DNA of 64,000 nt from Candidatus Pristimantibacillus lignocellulolyticus (GCA_023639215.1 CP097899.1:5142001-5206000), one strand, 5' to 3'; shown: positions 6,525-15,948, numbered from the stretch's first letter. Made by a program: numbers and translations. Notes: generated from the letters alone by a model not told the origin.

Positions 6525-7556
6525 TTACAGTTTAATCGAAGACGGAATGATACCTGCCTTTTTACATGCGGAGTAAATAATGACAACTAGTGGCCCGAGG
6601 AAAACACCAATTACACCTACAAGTTCCAATCCCACATATAAACTTATCAGAACAGATAACGCTCCTATCCCTACTGCATCACCTAAAATTTTCGGTTCAA
6701 CAGTACGTCTGAATACTGTAATTACTACGAATAGTAATACTAAACCAATAGATGTGAAAATATCGCCAACGAATAAACAGTATATTGCCCAAGGCACAAG
6801 TACAGAACCCGTCCCAAGAATCGGTAAAATATCTACAATAATAATAAGTAATGCAATGGCTAGTGGATATTTTATATCGAGAATTAATAATCCTACTAGT
6901 GAGATCACGTAAGTCATTGCACTTAAAATAATTTGAGAACGTAAAAACCCAAAGATGGATACTTTCAAACTGTCTAATACTGTCGTTACTTTATCGTGAG
7001 AATCTTCATGGAAAAATGAAATGACGGATTGTTTCAATGTGTTAAGACTGAAACTTAACATGTATACAGCAACAATGAACACGATAAAGAAAACAAACAT
7101 ACTTGGCAATGCTGAAAGTGCTGATCCTAATTTGCCAGATAGGCCCATCGCTGCTTTTGTTAGCCAATCGATAATCGTTGTCATATACTTTTCTATATTT
7201 TCAACTACTTCTGGCGGTAAATTTTCGTATGATTTTCTTAATTGAACTAACACGTCATCAGTAATACCACTTAAGTTTGAGAAATAACGTGGTAATTTCT
7301 CAACGAAAGCAATAACTTCATTTAGCACTTTAAGTCCAATGAGAAACATTGATCCAAGTAATCCGATTGTAAATAATGTACAGGAAATAATCGCCGCCAC
7401 TAGTCTTGGCATATGAAGCTTTGTCATAAATAATTTATTTAGTGGCTCCAAAAAGATTGCCACAACCAGCGCTAACAGAAACGGAGCACCTACAGTAAAC
7501 GATAAATAGAGCAAACCGAGAGCAACTGCAATTGAAAGCATCGCACGAACTGACAA
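6525..7556 (-). CDS. ytvI: AI-2E/YtvI-family sporulation membrane protein
   Basis: The 343-residue protein has eight predicted TM helices: four in two N-terminal hairpins, a long soluble stretch (about 75-145), then four more. This is the architecture of the AI-2E transporter family (UPF0118), whose Bacillota branch includes the sporulation integral membrane protein YtvI. The late segment LLIIIVDILPILGTGSVLVPW carries the conserved DxLPxxG region, and GALSVLISLYVGLELVGVIG is a family-typical helix. The length is close to the usual 340-370. It starts 20 bases after the YfkAB-type radical SAM gene and is probably cotranscribed with it. The transported substrate is unknown; the exact paralogue (YtvI versus another AI-2E protein) is less certain than the family. 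Confidence 0.75.
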   Translation of the reverse strand: MSVRAMLSIAVALGLLYLSFTVGAPFLLALVVAIFLEPLNKLFMTKLHMPRLVAAIISCTLFTIGLLGSMFLIGLKVLNEVIAFVEKLPRYFSNLSGITDDVLVQLRKSYENLPPEVVENIEKYMTTIIDWLTKAAMGLSGKLGSALSALPSMFVFFIVFIVAVYMLSFSLNTLKQSVISFFHEDSHDKVTTVLDSLKVSIFGFLRSQIILSAMTYVISLVGLLILDIKYPLAIALLIIIVDILPILGTGSVLVPWAIYCLFVGDIFTSIGLVLLFVVITVFRRTVEPKILGDAVGIGALSVLISLYVGLELVGVIGVFLGPLVVIIYSACKKAGIIPSSIKL

Positions 7557-7576
7557 AGTATCACTTCCTCACCTAA

Positions 7577-8692
7577 TTAATCAATTATTGCCTTACGAAG
7601 TAGGAAATTATCCTCCTTATAGTACATATCTTTCACTAACAGGTTAGGACCGCTGCATGAAACAGCAGGACAATGACAATTCACACTCTTAGCTAAAGGG
7701 TGCTCTAGCCATTGATCAAAGATATGTTCAAGAGGCTCCTTGTATATGCTTCCGAACGAAGGAACATCAGAAAAATCTGTTACGAATACTTCACCTGTAA
7801 ATAAGTTCACGTTCAATCTATTTCGACCATCTGGATCATTACGAACTGACACATTAGGCTCGTGGCTAAGACGAGTTAGTAATTGTCTTTCCTCTGCAAG
7901 ATTACTACAATGATAAAATGGTAATGTTCCGAAAAGCATCCAAATTGATTTATTCCTTGTATTAAGTAGTAACTCAATAGCCTTACGCATCTCATCTTTC
8001 GTAATCGCTGGTAAATCTTTAGCGAATGAGCTTGGATACATCGGATGAACTTCATGACGTTGACAACCCATCTCAACAATTAATTCATGGATACGATCTA
8101 TTTTCTCATGAGTACGATAATTAATCATCGATTCTGCTGATACTAGTACACCAGCATCAGATAAACGTTTAGCATTATCGATCATTTGATTGTAAAGCTT
8201 AGTTGCTGCCCCTAGCGGAACAGAGTGACCAGCTTTTGCAAAACCAACTTCATGAAAATCTTTTGCTTCCGTGTAATTAAATGAAATATGCATAACATCA
8301 AGAAATTGGGCTATTTTTTCATAACGCTGAAATGGGAGTGTTACATTCGAATTGATTTGTGAACGAATACCTCTACTTCTAGCATATTGAAGAAGTGGGA
8401 CGATATATTCGTCTACTGTTTTCTGTGCAAACGTAGGCTCTCCACCTGTAATGCTAATTGTCTGAAGTTCTTTCACTTCATCAAGTCGTTTCAGCATAAG
8501 TTCCAATGGAATTTTCTCAGGCTCTTTCATTACTAAAGTATCGCCAACCGCGCAATGCTCACAACGCATATTGCAGAGATTGGTTACGGTCATCTCGACA
8601 CTAGTAAGTCGATGTCTACCATATTTTTGTAACGAATGTATAGCCTCCCAGGGATCATTTGTCGGAGACATTGGTAATAGTAATTGATTCAT
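7577..8692 (-). CDS. yfkAB: YfkAB-family radical SAM protein
   Basis: The 371-residue protein has the radical-SAM [4Fe-4S] motif in TNLCNMRCEHC (CxxxCxxC, about residues 41-48) and ITGGEPTF for SAM binding. The C-terminal domain ends with a CxCx4C motif (NCHCPAVSCSG), which defines the YfkAB family and probably holds a second cluster. In B. subtilis this protein is encoded by yfkA/yfkB; its reaction is not established. LNVNLFTGEVFVTDFSD resembles the beta-strand region of the C-terminal YfkB-like domain. The intact single frame and family-typical length suggest it is functional. It is upstream of ytvI with a 20-base gap. Confidence 0.85.
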   Translation of the reverse strand: MNQLLLPMSPTNDPWEAIHSLQKYGRHRLTSVEMTVTNLCNMRCEHCAVGDTLVMKEPEKIPLELMLKRLDEVKELQTISITGGEPTFAQKTVDEYIVPLLQYARSRGIRSQINSNVTLPFQRYEKIAQFLDVMHISFNYTEAKDFHEVGFAKAGHSVPLGAATKLYNQMIDNAKRLSDAGVLVSAESMINYRTHEKIDRIHELIVEMGCQRHEVHPMYPSSFAKDLPAITKDEMRKAIELLLNTRNKSIWMLFGTLPFYHCSNLAEERQLLTRLSHEPNVSVRNDPDGRNRLNVNLFTGEVFVTDFSDVPSFGSIYKEPLEHIFDQWLEHPLAKSVNCHCPAVSCSGPNLLVKDMYYKEDNFLLRKAIID

Positions 8693-8801
8693 TATTGTAA
8701 TCGCACCTTAACCTTTTTTACTTTTCTATTCATATATATTGTAAGTGTCTAGTGATATAGAAGCAAACTCAATATGTAAATTTATTTTTTTCACTCTCAA
8801 C

Positions 8802-8830
8802 AAGAAAACCGCCTTGTTAAGAGGCGGTCT
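8802..8830 (-). terminator. Intrinsic terminator of the HD-GYP gene
   Basis: On the minus strand ACCGCCT (8828-8822) pairs with AGGCGGT (8814-8808) across a 7-base loop, followed by TTTTC. It lies about 90 bases past the HD-GYP stop codon. Confidence 0.7.
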
Positions 8831-8921
8831 TCGAGCATCCTATATTAAAATCTCATATTAACTAAACAAGAAATTAGTAATCTTTTTCGGAGGCTGAACC
8901 ATCTCGTAAACTCTGTAATAC

Positions 8922-10028
8922 TTATGTTTTAATAGAAATATCATCTTCATTAACTGCTATTATCATCGTACTCAAACTAGTAGACATATCGACTTCATAT
9001 GGAACAGTAAGATCTTCTCCCGCTTCATTCATAAGAACACGGACGATGGGACGATGAGGATAGCTAGCGTTATAATTGGTTACTACGCCAAATACACCAG
9101 TACTAAGTTTCACCGATATTCCGATCGGATAGATTACTACTTTATCACGAAAATGTGCAAGCATCCACTGTTCATATAATGTTCCAGATCCTGCATATAG
9201 ACGTTCCATTGCATCATGAGGGAGCATCGGGTTACTATATATTCTGCTAGTAGTCATCGCATCATATGAATCCACGATACCGATCCATTTTGCATGTTCT
9301 GAAATTTCATTACTAGATAAACCTCGAGGATAACCACTACCATCTAACCGTTCATGATGCTGGAAAGCGCAATGAGCAATAGAAAGCGGAAAATTCGGTT
9401 CATCTTTTAGAAGTTCAAATCCTTTTGTAGTATGAAGCTTCATCTCATCATATTCTTGTATCGTCAAAGAGTGGGGCTTCTTTAATATATCAATAGCAAT
9501 TTGAGTTTTACCAATATCATGTAGTAATGCACCTAAGCCCAAATGAATAACTTCATCTCGAGAATAACCATGACTCATTCCTAATAATGTAGTGTACACA
9601 CACACATTTAACGAATGCTGATACAAATAATGATCAACGATGCCCATGTTCATTAACATAATCATAGCATCTTTATTATCGGATAAATCGTCAATAATTA
9701 GACCCATCATTTCTTTAAGAGGTTTAGCGATAAATGGGCGACGAATTGGTTTATGTGAAGCAACAGGTGTCATCATGGCAGCAAAATTTTTCCGGATTTC
9801 TTTCACCGCAATACGAAATGTATCCTCACTTATTAATGGCGATTGATTAATATCTTCTGTCCGAGGATCTTTGATATATACGTATTGTACATTACATGCC
9901 TCCAAACGAGATATTAACCTTTCAGTCAGCTCCATCTCGTCGCCGAGAAGTACGATACCGTCCTCTGAAAATATCTTTTTTGCTAGCCTCATACCTGGCT
10001 TACATTGCTTTATCGTGAGAAGACGCAT
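8922..10028 (-). CDS. HD-GYP domain protein, probable c-di-GMP phosphodiesterase
   Basis: In this 368-residue cytosolic protein, residues 1-60 form a small N-terminal domain (CKPGMRLAKKIFSEDGIVLL, common in Bacillota HD-GYP proteins). An HD-GYP domain follows: YLYQHSLNVCVYTTLLG, the HD pair in LLHDIGKTQIA, a later His in LHTTKGFELL, HHERLDGSGYPRGL (GYP motif intact) and IVDSYDAMTTSRIY. All metal-binding His/Asp positions of the family that I can place are present, so hydrolysis of c-di-GMP is likely. The C-terminal 70 residues resemble a small beta domain. It is monocistronic, with AGGG eight bases before ATG 10028 and a terminator downstream. Two further HD-GYP proteins are in this window; no GGDEF protein is. 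Confidence 0.88.
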   Translation of the reverse strand: MRLLTIKQCKPGMRLAKKIFSEDGIVLLGDEMELTERLISRLEACNVQYVYIKDPRTEDINQSPLISEDTFRIAVKEIRKNFAAMMTPVASHKPIRRPFIAKPLKEMMGLIIDDLSDNKDAMIMLMNMGIVDHYLYQHSLNVCVYTTLLGMSHGYSRDEVIHLGLGALLHDIGKTQIAIDILKKPHSLTIQEYDEMKLHTTKGFELLKDEPNFPLSIAHCAFQHHERLDGSGYPRGLSSNEISEHAKWIGIVDSYDAMTTSRIYSNPMLPHDAMERLYAGSGTLYEQWMLAHFRDKVVIYPIGISVKLSTGVFGVVTNYNASYPHRPIVRVLMNEAGEDLTVPYEVDMSTSLSTMIIAVNEDDISIKT

Positions 10029-10159
10029 ACTTCTAATCCCTTCTGTATAGAACTATACTTTATTTTACTCTTATTCAAAGAATTGCGACAACATATTTTT
10101 TAAGAATTCCATTTCTTCGATTACGATTACTATCTTTCCATTCACATTTGGCGTTAATT

Positions 10160-11596
10160 CTACACATAACTCCAGCGAAGATATTGACTTTGGACAATAT
10201 TGTCAAAGTGCATTAATTCTATTTCAACGATATATCGAATAAACTCTGGCAAACAGTATATAACCTCTTCGTAATTAGCTAAACTTCTATATCCTATATC
10301 AAATGTAAACATATCAATCGTACCCACACTATAATACCGATCTAGTTCTAGAGGCATACCATTAACCTTGATAGAGATAATTTTCTCCATAGATGGATTG
10401 CTACGTTGCACCTGAATCTCTAAACCATCTACTGCAAGATTACCTAGTCGTTCACCACGAAAGCCATATCCTCTAATTGGTAACTGGATGTATTCATCGA
10501 GTACCGATTGCTCTAACGCTTCTTTAATATCTTTACCTAACAAGGTCATACGGCATGGATTAATAGGGGAAGGGCATATGCCATGAATTTCTCCTGCGGT
10601 CACTTCACCAACAGCCAAACCTGCTAATAATTGTCCAGAATTAACTAATCCAATCTCAGCATCGCACCATTTGCGTAATCCCATTGCTAATAGATTACTT
10701 AACGGGCTTTCTCTTTCAAGTGAAGTAGGTAGTGGTTGTGATAATATTGTTATTGGTCTTCGTAACACTTCTTTTGCATGCAAACCATATTGGGAGATGA
10801 TAGTTGTGATGCTAGTATGTTCCTCATATGCAGCAGTAGCAATGCACTCACCATTAATTTTTAATTCGTTCGTCATAGTGTCTAATTGAATAGTAACTTT
10901 ACCTACATGAGTTCCAAATTTGCCTGCCGCACATACAAGTGTATTGTTGATAACAATTGGAGGATCCAAAAGATGATGTGTATGAGCCCCCATTATCACA
11001 TCTATGTTATTACATTTCTCAGCAATAACCTCATCGATCTTAATTCCCAAATGTGATAAAAGCACCACAATATCAACCTGATCTCGAATCAAAGCAACTT
11101 GAGTACTAATGGCTTGTAACGGGTCTTCTGTTTGCCAACCCATTTGTTCATAAAAACTATTGTAATTTGCTGTTGCAGCTACAATCCCAATTTTAATTCC
11201 GTTTCTTTCGATAATGGAGTGGGGTAACAACCAGCGAGGATCTTCACCCTCTAAATTATGAATATTGCTACAGACAACTTGAAAACTATTATTGCCACTA
11301 TATACGGCGTCAAGTTGTTCCGCAGTAAAGGTTAGTCCTTCATTATTTCCAAGTGTGATGACATCATAACGTGTTTCATTCAATAGTTCACGATGTATAT
11401 AGCCATCCGTTCCTTCTGTTTCCATTCTAGCTCGATCCATATGATCGCCTACGTCTACAGCTATTACGTTTTCCTCACCAAATTGTTTTCGTCCATTATT
11501 AATAATCGTTGCGATTTTGGCACTATTTTCAAGTCTGCTATGAATATCGTTACTATGATAGATCACGATCCGCTTTATTTGTATGTCTTTTTCCAT
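10160..11596 (-). CDS. 5'-nucleotidase/metallophosphoesterase family protein (YunD-like, cytosolic)
   Basis: The 478-residue protein has an N-terminal calcineurin-like metallophosphatase domain: HSNDIHSRL, DVGDHMDR, LGNNE, LLSHLG and GAHTHHLL supply the two-metal ligands. The C-terminal half (about 290-478) is the 5'-nucleotidase substrate domain (SPLSNLLAMGLRKW, GEIHGICPSP..). Secreted 5'-nucleotidases carry signal peptides; none is present here, which matches B. subtilis YunD. I place the start at ATG 11596, preceded by GGGGTGAT at a good distance, instead of the GTG three codons upstream that overlaps this ribosome site. It is 41 bases downstream of moaA and probably cotranscribed. The natural substrate is unknown. 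Confidence 0.8.
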   Translation of the reverse strand: MEKDIQIKRIVIYHSNDIHSRLENSAKIATIINNGRKQFGEENVIAVDVGDHMDRARMETEGTDGYIHRELLNETRYDVITLGNNEGLTFTAEQLDAVYSGNNSFQVVCSNIHNLEGEDPRWLLPHSIIERNGIKIGIVAATANYNSFYEQMGWQTEDPLQAISTQVALIRDQVDIVVLLSHLGIKIDEVIAEKCNNIDVIMGAHTHHLLDPPIVINNTLVCAAGKFGTHVGKVTIQLDTMTNELKINGECIATAAYEEHTSITTIISQYGLHAKEVLRRPITILSQPLPTSLERESPLSNLLAMGLRKWCDAEIGLVNSGQLLAGLAVGEVTAGEIHGICPSPINPCRMTLLGKDIKEALEQSVLDEYIQLPIRGYGFRGERLGNLAVDGLEIQVQRSNPSMEKIISIKVNGMPLELDRYYSVGTIDMFTFDIGYRSLANYEEVIYCLPEFIRYIVEIELMHFDNIVQSQYLRWSYV

Positions 11597-11637
11597 CTCT
11601 ATCACCCCACACTTCGCTTCGCATTACTCTCTTTATA

Positions 11638-12639
11638 TTAGCCGCCGATTTGAGACATTCTGCGCTCCGTCGGTACATGAGTTTGAGTAATATCCAGTAA
11701 CTTCTCCGCCATCTCATGATTTTGCGGCTTAATTTGCATCGCTTTATAATAAATATTGCGCATCTCATCACTGTTACCTAATGCAGATTTCATGTCTAGC
11801 TCATCCATCCAATATAGACAAGGCTTGATCAGACCATCTGAAGTTAATCGCAGTCTATTACAGTTTTTGCAAAAATGATCACTAATAGGATGAATAAGAC
11901 CGAATGAGCCTATTCCTCCTGAAAACTCCCAGTTTTCAGACGGTCCATTACCTTGAATCTCATTCTTTACATTTATGTTATAGCCTTCTTTATGAGCTAT
12001 ATCTAATACGGTGGAAAGCGGCAAATAATGCTGTTTCCAACCTTCATCAGCATGCCCAATAGGCATATATTCAATAAAACGAACATGCAATGGTTGTTCA
12101 TAAGCTAATTTGAGAAAATCAGCAATTTCATCCTCATTAATACCTTTAAGTAGGACACAATTCAATTTTATAGGTGAGAATCCAACCTTCGCTGCTACTT
12201 CAATTGCTGCTAACACTTTTTTCAAGTCACCATTTCTTGCAATAAATCGAAATCGTGTTGGATCAAGTGTATCCAAACTTATATTAACCCGATTCAAACC
12301 AGCTTTTCGTAATTTTTCAGCCTGAGATTCAAGGTATATGCCATTAGTCGTTAATGCAATATCCTCGATCTGAGGAATGGCTGAAAGTCGACCAATTAAT
12401 TCGTGTAAATTAGGTCGAAGTAATGGTTCTCCACCAGTTATTCTTAATTTTTTTATGCCTAAGGATGCTCCAACTTTAACAATTTCAACGATATCATCAT
12501 AAGAAAGTAAAGTTTCAGAAGCAGCAAACTGCACACCTTCTTCAGGCATACAGTACAAGCAACGTAAATTACAACGATCTGTAACTGAAATGCGCAAATA
12601 ATCGTGTAATCTTCCGTATCGGTCCTCAAGTAATTGCAT
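11638..12639 (-). CDS. moaA: GTP 3',8-cyclase MoaA
   Basis: MoaA catalyses the first step of molybdenum cofactor synthesis, converting GTP to 3',8-cyclo-GTP with MoaC. The 333-residue protein has the radical-SAM motif CNLRCLYCMPEEG, RITGGEPLLR, the C-terminal cluster motif CKNCNRLRLTSDGLIKPCLY, and ends in Gly-Gly (RRMSQIGG). The conserved GG tail is required for activity in the family. The ATG at 12639 has AAGGGAAG upstream; the GTG six codons earlier lies across that site and is less likely. The gene is divergent from moaD-moaE. moaC and moeA are not in the window. Confidence 0.95.
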   Translation of the reverse strand: MQLLEDRYGRLHDYLRISVTDRCNLRCLYCMPEEGVQFAASETLLSYDDIVEIVKVGASLGIKKLRITGGEPLLRPNLHELIGRLSAIPQIEDIALTTNGIYLESQAEKLRKAGLNRVNISLDTLDPTRFRFIARNGDLKKVLAAIEVAAKVGFSPIKLNCVLLKGINEDEIADFLKLAYEQPLHVRFIEYMPIGHADEGWKQHYLPLSTVLDIAHKEGYNINVKNEIQGNGPSENWEFSGGIGSFGLIHPISDHFCKNCNRLRLTSDGLIKPCLYWMDELDMKSALGNSDEMRNIYYKAMQIKPQNHEMAEKLLDITQTHVPTERRMSQIGG

Positions 12640-12710
12640 GCTGACACTTCCCTTCACTACTGCTTATAGCATAACATTTTTAAATCGATTATGGTATGCT
12701 ATTAGCTGTA

Positions 12711-12761
12711 GTTCAAAAAGCAGACTTTGATAACTTGATTCTGAAAGCCCACTTTTTGAAC
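12711..12761. repeat. Minimal palindromic copy of the interspersed repeat
   Basis: GTTCAAAAAGCAGACTTTGA at the left and an inverted CTTTTTGAAC end at the right enclose only a few bases, giving a 51-bp imperfect hairpin. It matches both ends of the long copy at 6271-6444 with the body deleted. It sits in the divergent promoter region between moaA and moaD-moaE. Confidence 0.6.
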
Positions 12762-12806
12762 ACGTTTTAATACTATTGTACATTATGAAATAAAGTAGGT
12801 AATAAT

Positions 12807-13547
12807 ATGACATATCAATGGAAATTCAAGCTTTTTGCAGGTTTAACTGAACGCTTCGGAAGCGCTGTTCTCGAGGTCTCTCTCGAGCAACCTTCTTATA
12901 CAACATTACAATTGAAACAACAACTTTGTGAAGCTTTCCCACAGCAAGCTGCTTCACTTGCAAACTGTTATATAGCTGCTAATATGCAGTATTGCATCGA
13001 TGAACAAATTATTAATCTGGAGCAAGAACTAGCTCTCCTTCCTCCTGTGTCTGGCGGAGAGCGGGGAGATCATCCAGAGCCACAAGTCAAAGCTAACCTT
13101 TCAAAATTTGTAATTACAAATGAAGCAATTAATACCGAGTCAGTGATGAATAAGGTCATTACTCCAGCTTACGGAGCAACTCTACTCTTCGTTGGGACAA
13201 CCCGAGAATTTACCGGAGACATGAGAACGATAAGTTTAGATTACGAATGTTACGAGCCAATGGCGATCGCTACGATGCAACAAATTGGTCAAGAAATTGC
13301 TGAACGTTGGCATGGGGCAGATTGCGCGATTACTCATCGTATTGGTTCTGTTGGGTTAGCTGAGATTAGTGTTGTAATCGCAGTCGCAACTGCACATCGT
13401 GATGATTGTTATGAAGCAAGTCGGTATGCTATCGAAAGATTAAAGCAAATCGTACCGATATGGAAGAAAGAGATATGGGAAGATGGCTCCGAATGGAAGG
13501 GGCATCAGCAAGGACCATGGAAACCTACAGCAAGTCTACATCAATAA
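12807..13547 (+). CDS. moaD-moaE: MoaD-MoaE fusion, molybdopterin synthase
   Basis: Molybdopterin synthase adds the dithiolene sulfurs to cyclic pyranopterin monophosphate. Normally the small subunit MoaD donates a C-terminal Gly-Gly thiocarboxylate to MoaE. Here residues 1-84 are MoaD (ubiquitin fold, ending LLPPVSGG) and residues about 98-246 are MoaE (FVGTTREFTGDMRTISLDYE, IAVATAHRDDCYEASRYAIE, VPIWKKEIWEDGSEWKG). They are joined by a short linker starting ERGDHPEPQ. The Gly-Gly is therefore internal, and cleavage after it would be needed for normal chemistry, as discussed for the mycobacterial MoaX fusion. It is followed 40 bases later by moeB, which would activate MoaD. Confidence 0.92.
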   Translation: MTYQWKFKLFAGLTERFGSAVLEVSLEQPSYTTLQLKQQLCEAFPQQAASLANCYIAANMQYCIDEQIINLEQELALLPPVSGGERGDHPEPQVKANLSKFVITNEAINTESVMNKVITPAYGATLLFVGTTREFTGDMRTISLDYECYEPMAIATMQQIGQEIAERWHGADCAITHRIGSVGLAEISVVIAVATAHRDDCYEASRYAIERLKQIVPIWKKEIWEDGSEWKGHQQGPWKPTASLHQ

Positions 13548-13587
13548 TTAATTATATGATCTCAAATCCATATTAGGAGTAATCAAA

Positions 13588-14640
13588 TTGACTGACCAGG
13601 TAATAATAGATAACTTATCACGTTATTCTAAGCAATTAAAAATTTCACATATAGGCGCAACTGGCCAAACAGAATTACACAAAGCAAGATGTGCAATCGT
13701 TGGTTTAGGTGCGCTAGGTTCCGTTATCGCCGAGCAGCTAGCACGAGCTGGAATCGGCTATTTGCGTTTAATTGATCGTGATTTTGTAGAATTTAGTAAT
13801 TTACAACGACAAATTATGTATACAGAGGAGGATGCAATACAGTTTTCCCCTAAGGCTACAGCTGCAGCTCGGCATTTACAAGCTATCAACTCAAACATAG
13901 AAATTGTGCCGGTTATCGCTGATCTTTCTGCTATTAACATTGGAGAGTATCTTGATCAGATCGACATCATTATTGATGGTAGCGATAATTTTTCTGTCCG
14001 TTATCTTATTAATGAATATTCAATTGCGCATGAAATCCCGTGGGTATACGGAGCAGTGGTTGGTACGAGTGGTTCTACTGCTACATTTATACCTAAGAAG
14101 ACACCTTGTTATCGATGCTTATTTCCAGAAAAACCTGCATTAGGTACAGTCGAGACTTGTGATACTGCCGGAGTACTAAGTCCAATCGTACATATGATAG
14201 CCTCAATTCAGGTGACAGAAGTTATCAAATTCTGTAGTCATAATAGTTCCTTCCTCCATCAATCACTACTACAGTTAGATTGCTGGACTAATGATCAATT
14301 AAAATTAAATATCGCACATGCTCGAAAAACTGATTGCCCAGTTTGTGTTCAGCAACACTTTGAAAATCTACTGCATGATGAGCCTAATGTGTTCAGCTCC
14401 ACATTATGTGGTAGAAATGCTGTTCAAGTAACTCTTCCCGCTTCAACGAATATTACATTAGATCAACTAGAAGTTTATTATAATACCCATTACAAACTAA
14501 AGCGAAATACTTACTTACTTAAATTATTTTACGATGAGAAACATACGATTATATTCTTTCCTGATGGCCGTGCAATCGTACAAGGAACAGATGATATTGC
14601 AAGAGCAGAAGCAATAATCGCCCATATTGTTCAAATATAG
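13588..14640 (+). CDS. moeB: MoeB/ThiF-family adenylyltransferase with C-terminal extension
   Basis: This 350-residue E1-like enzyme adenylates the C-terminal glycine of a MoaD- or ThiS-type protein. The nucleotide site is GLGALGSVIAEQLARAG, then DRDFVEFSNLQRQ and DGSDNFSVRYLIN. Two zinc CxxC pairs are visible, CYRCLFPEKP (about residue 173) and CPVC (about 252). Residues 270-350 form an extra domain starting CGRNAVQVTL, seen in Bacillus MoeB/ThiF proteins where other lineages have rhodanese. It has no rhodanese active-site loop that I can see. The start is TTG 13588 with TTAGGAG upstream. Position directly after moaD-moaE favours MoeB over ThiF. Confidence 0.85.
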   Translation: MTDQVIIDNLSRYSKQLKISHIGATGQTELHKARCAIVGLGALGSVIAEQLARAGIGYLRLIDRDFVEFSNLQRQIMYTEEDAIQFSPKATAAARHLQAINSNIEIVPVIADLSAINIGEYLDQIDIIIDGSDNFSVRYLINEYSIAHEIPWVYGAVVGTSGSTATFIPKKTPCYRCLFPEKPALGTVETCDTAGVLSPIVHMIASIQVTEVIKFCSHNSSFLHQSLLQLDCWTNDQLKLNIAHARKTDCPVCVQQHFENLLHDEPNVFSSTLCGRNAVQVTLPASTNITLDQLEVYYNTHYKLKRNTYLLKLFYDEKHTIIFFPDGRAIVQGTDDIARAEAIIAHIVQI

Positions 14641-14773
14641 TTACTACTGTTAGATACTTAAAATTTATTTCATTGAAAGCCATTACAAATTTTGATAATA
14701 TTGGACTTGTAACGGAATTGTTAATTACATAAATATTATTGATAGGCTTGTACATATTTTAATGAGGTGGATT

Positions 14774-15853
14774 ATGAGAATTCATGTAACAGACATTGTA
14801 GACGGCGATGTTCTGAAAGACGATGTGTTTAACAACTATGGACTTCACATACTATCAAAAAAAACGGTCCTTTATTCTGCTGAAATAAGTAAACTAATGC
14901 AGCATCAAATTGATTATATAGACATATTAGATAAGAGCGGTATTATTACAAATAGTCTTGAAGACTTTGATCAACTAGAAAGAACGCTTGAATCTACTGT
15001 TACACCTAAGTGGGTCCCTCAAGTAAAACCTATCTATGATGCGGTAGTTACTAATATTCAAGAATTATTCCATATCGCTAGAACAGAGAATTCGATTGAT
15101 ACAGAGGCTGCTGCAGCTACTTTTAATCCACTACTTCAAAATTTACATTTAGAACGTGATGTCGTTTCATTATTACTACTACTTAATAATCAAGACAGCT
15201 ATACATACCAACATTCCGTTCAAGTTGGAATGCTTACCTATTATTTAGCTAATTGGATGGGATTGTCCAAAGAAGAGGCTACAACAGCAGGAAATGCAGG
15301 GTTCTTACATGATATCGGAAAATGTAAACTTGATGAATCCGTACTTAATAAGCCTGGAAAATTGACTCCCGAGGAATTTGAGGAGATCAAACGTCACACA
15401 GTATACGGTTATGAAATTATTATTAACTCACACGCTGATAAGGAATTAGCTATCGGTGCCTTACAACATCATGAGCGAATTAATGGGACTGGTTATCCTC
15501 ATGGTGTTAAAGGTCAAGAAATCTCACAAATTGGGCGAATTATCGCTGTGGCAGATATTTATAGCGCAATGATTTCCTCACGTGTTTATCAAAAAGAACG
15601 AGATCTATTATTCGTACTGAAAGAGTTATATCGTCTTAGCTTCTCGGAGTTAGATCCTGTCATCACTCAAACTTTTATTCAACATATGATTCCTAACTTT
15701 ATTGGAAAAAGAATTAATTTGAATGATGGTCGTTCAGGAACAATTATAATGACTCATCCAACTGAGTTTTTCAGTCCACTTATTAAAGTAGGTCATGAAT
15801 TTATTGACTTAACATCGGAACGAACGTTAGAAATTACTCATGTTTACTTCTAA
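14774..15853 (+). CDS. HD-GYP domain protein, probable c-di-GMP phosphodiesterase
   Basis: This 359-residue protein is paralogous to the one at 8922: N-terminal region MRIHVTDIVDGDVLKDDVFN, then HD-GYP motifs YTYQHSVQVGMLTYYLA, FLHDIGKCKLDESVLNKPGKL, HTVYGYEII, HHERINGTGYPHGV and VADIYSAMISSRVYQ. Metal ligands and GYP are intact. No TM helix or sensor domain is present beyond the N-terminal 60 residues. I start it at ATG 14774 because GAGGTGG at 14764-14770 is the ribosome site; the in-frame ATG at 14762 overlaps that site. It is followed by its own terminator. Confidence 0.88.
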   Translation: MRIHVTDIVDGDVLKDDVFNNYGLHILSKKTVLYSAEISKLMQHQIDYIDILDKSGIITNSLEDFDQLERTLESTVTPKWVPQVKPIYDAVVTNIQELFHIARTENSIDTEAAAATFNPLLQNLHLERDVVSLLLLLNNQDSYTYQHSVQVGMLTYYLANWMGLSKEEATTAGNAGFLHDIGKCKLDESVLNKPGKLTPEEFEEIKRHTVYGYEIIINSHADKELAIGALQHHERINGTGYPHGVKGQEISQIGRIIAVADIYSAMISSRVYQKERDLLFVLKELYRLSFSELDPVITQTFIQHMIPNFIGKRINLNDGRSGTIIMTHPTEFFSPLIKVGHEFIDLTSERTLEITHVYF

Positions 15854-15908
15854 TATTTTTTTGAACTTATAATAGTAAATTTCTCCTTTATAGGGAAATA
15901 TATAATAT

Positions 15909-15948
15909 AAAAGGATGTCTCTTTTTAAAAATGAGACATCCTTTTTGT
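15909..15948 (+). terminator. Intrinsic terminator of the HD-GYP gene
   Basis: AAAGGATGTCTC and GAGACATCCTTT form an 11-12 bp stem followed by TTTTTG. It is also symmetric enough to work on the minus strand, although no minus-strand gene needs it. Confidence 0.8.

Noticed and set aside
10068..10145. Short minus-strand frame between the nucleotidase and HD-GYP genes (ends FLKNMLSQFFE)
   Set aside because: It looks protein-like but has only about 24-30 codons, no ribosome site and no good start codon. Not supported as a gene.
11553..11771. 72-codon frame overlapping moaA and the nucleotidase gene
   Set aside because: A shadow of moaA in another frame, without ribosome site or family similarity.
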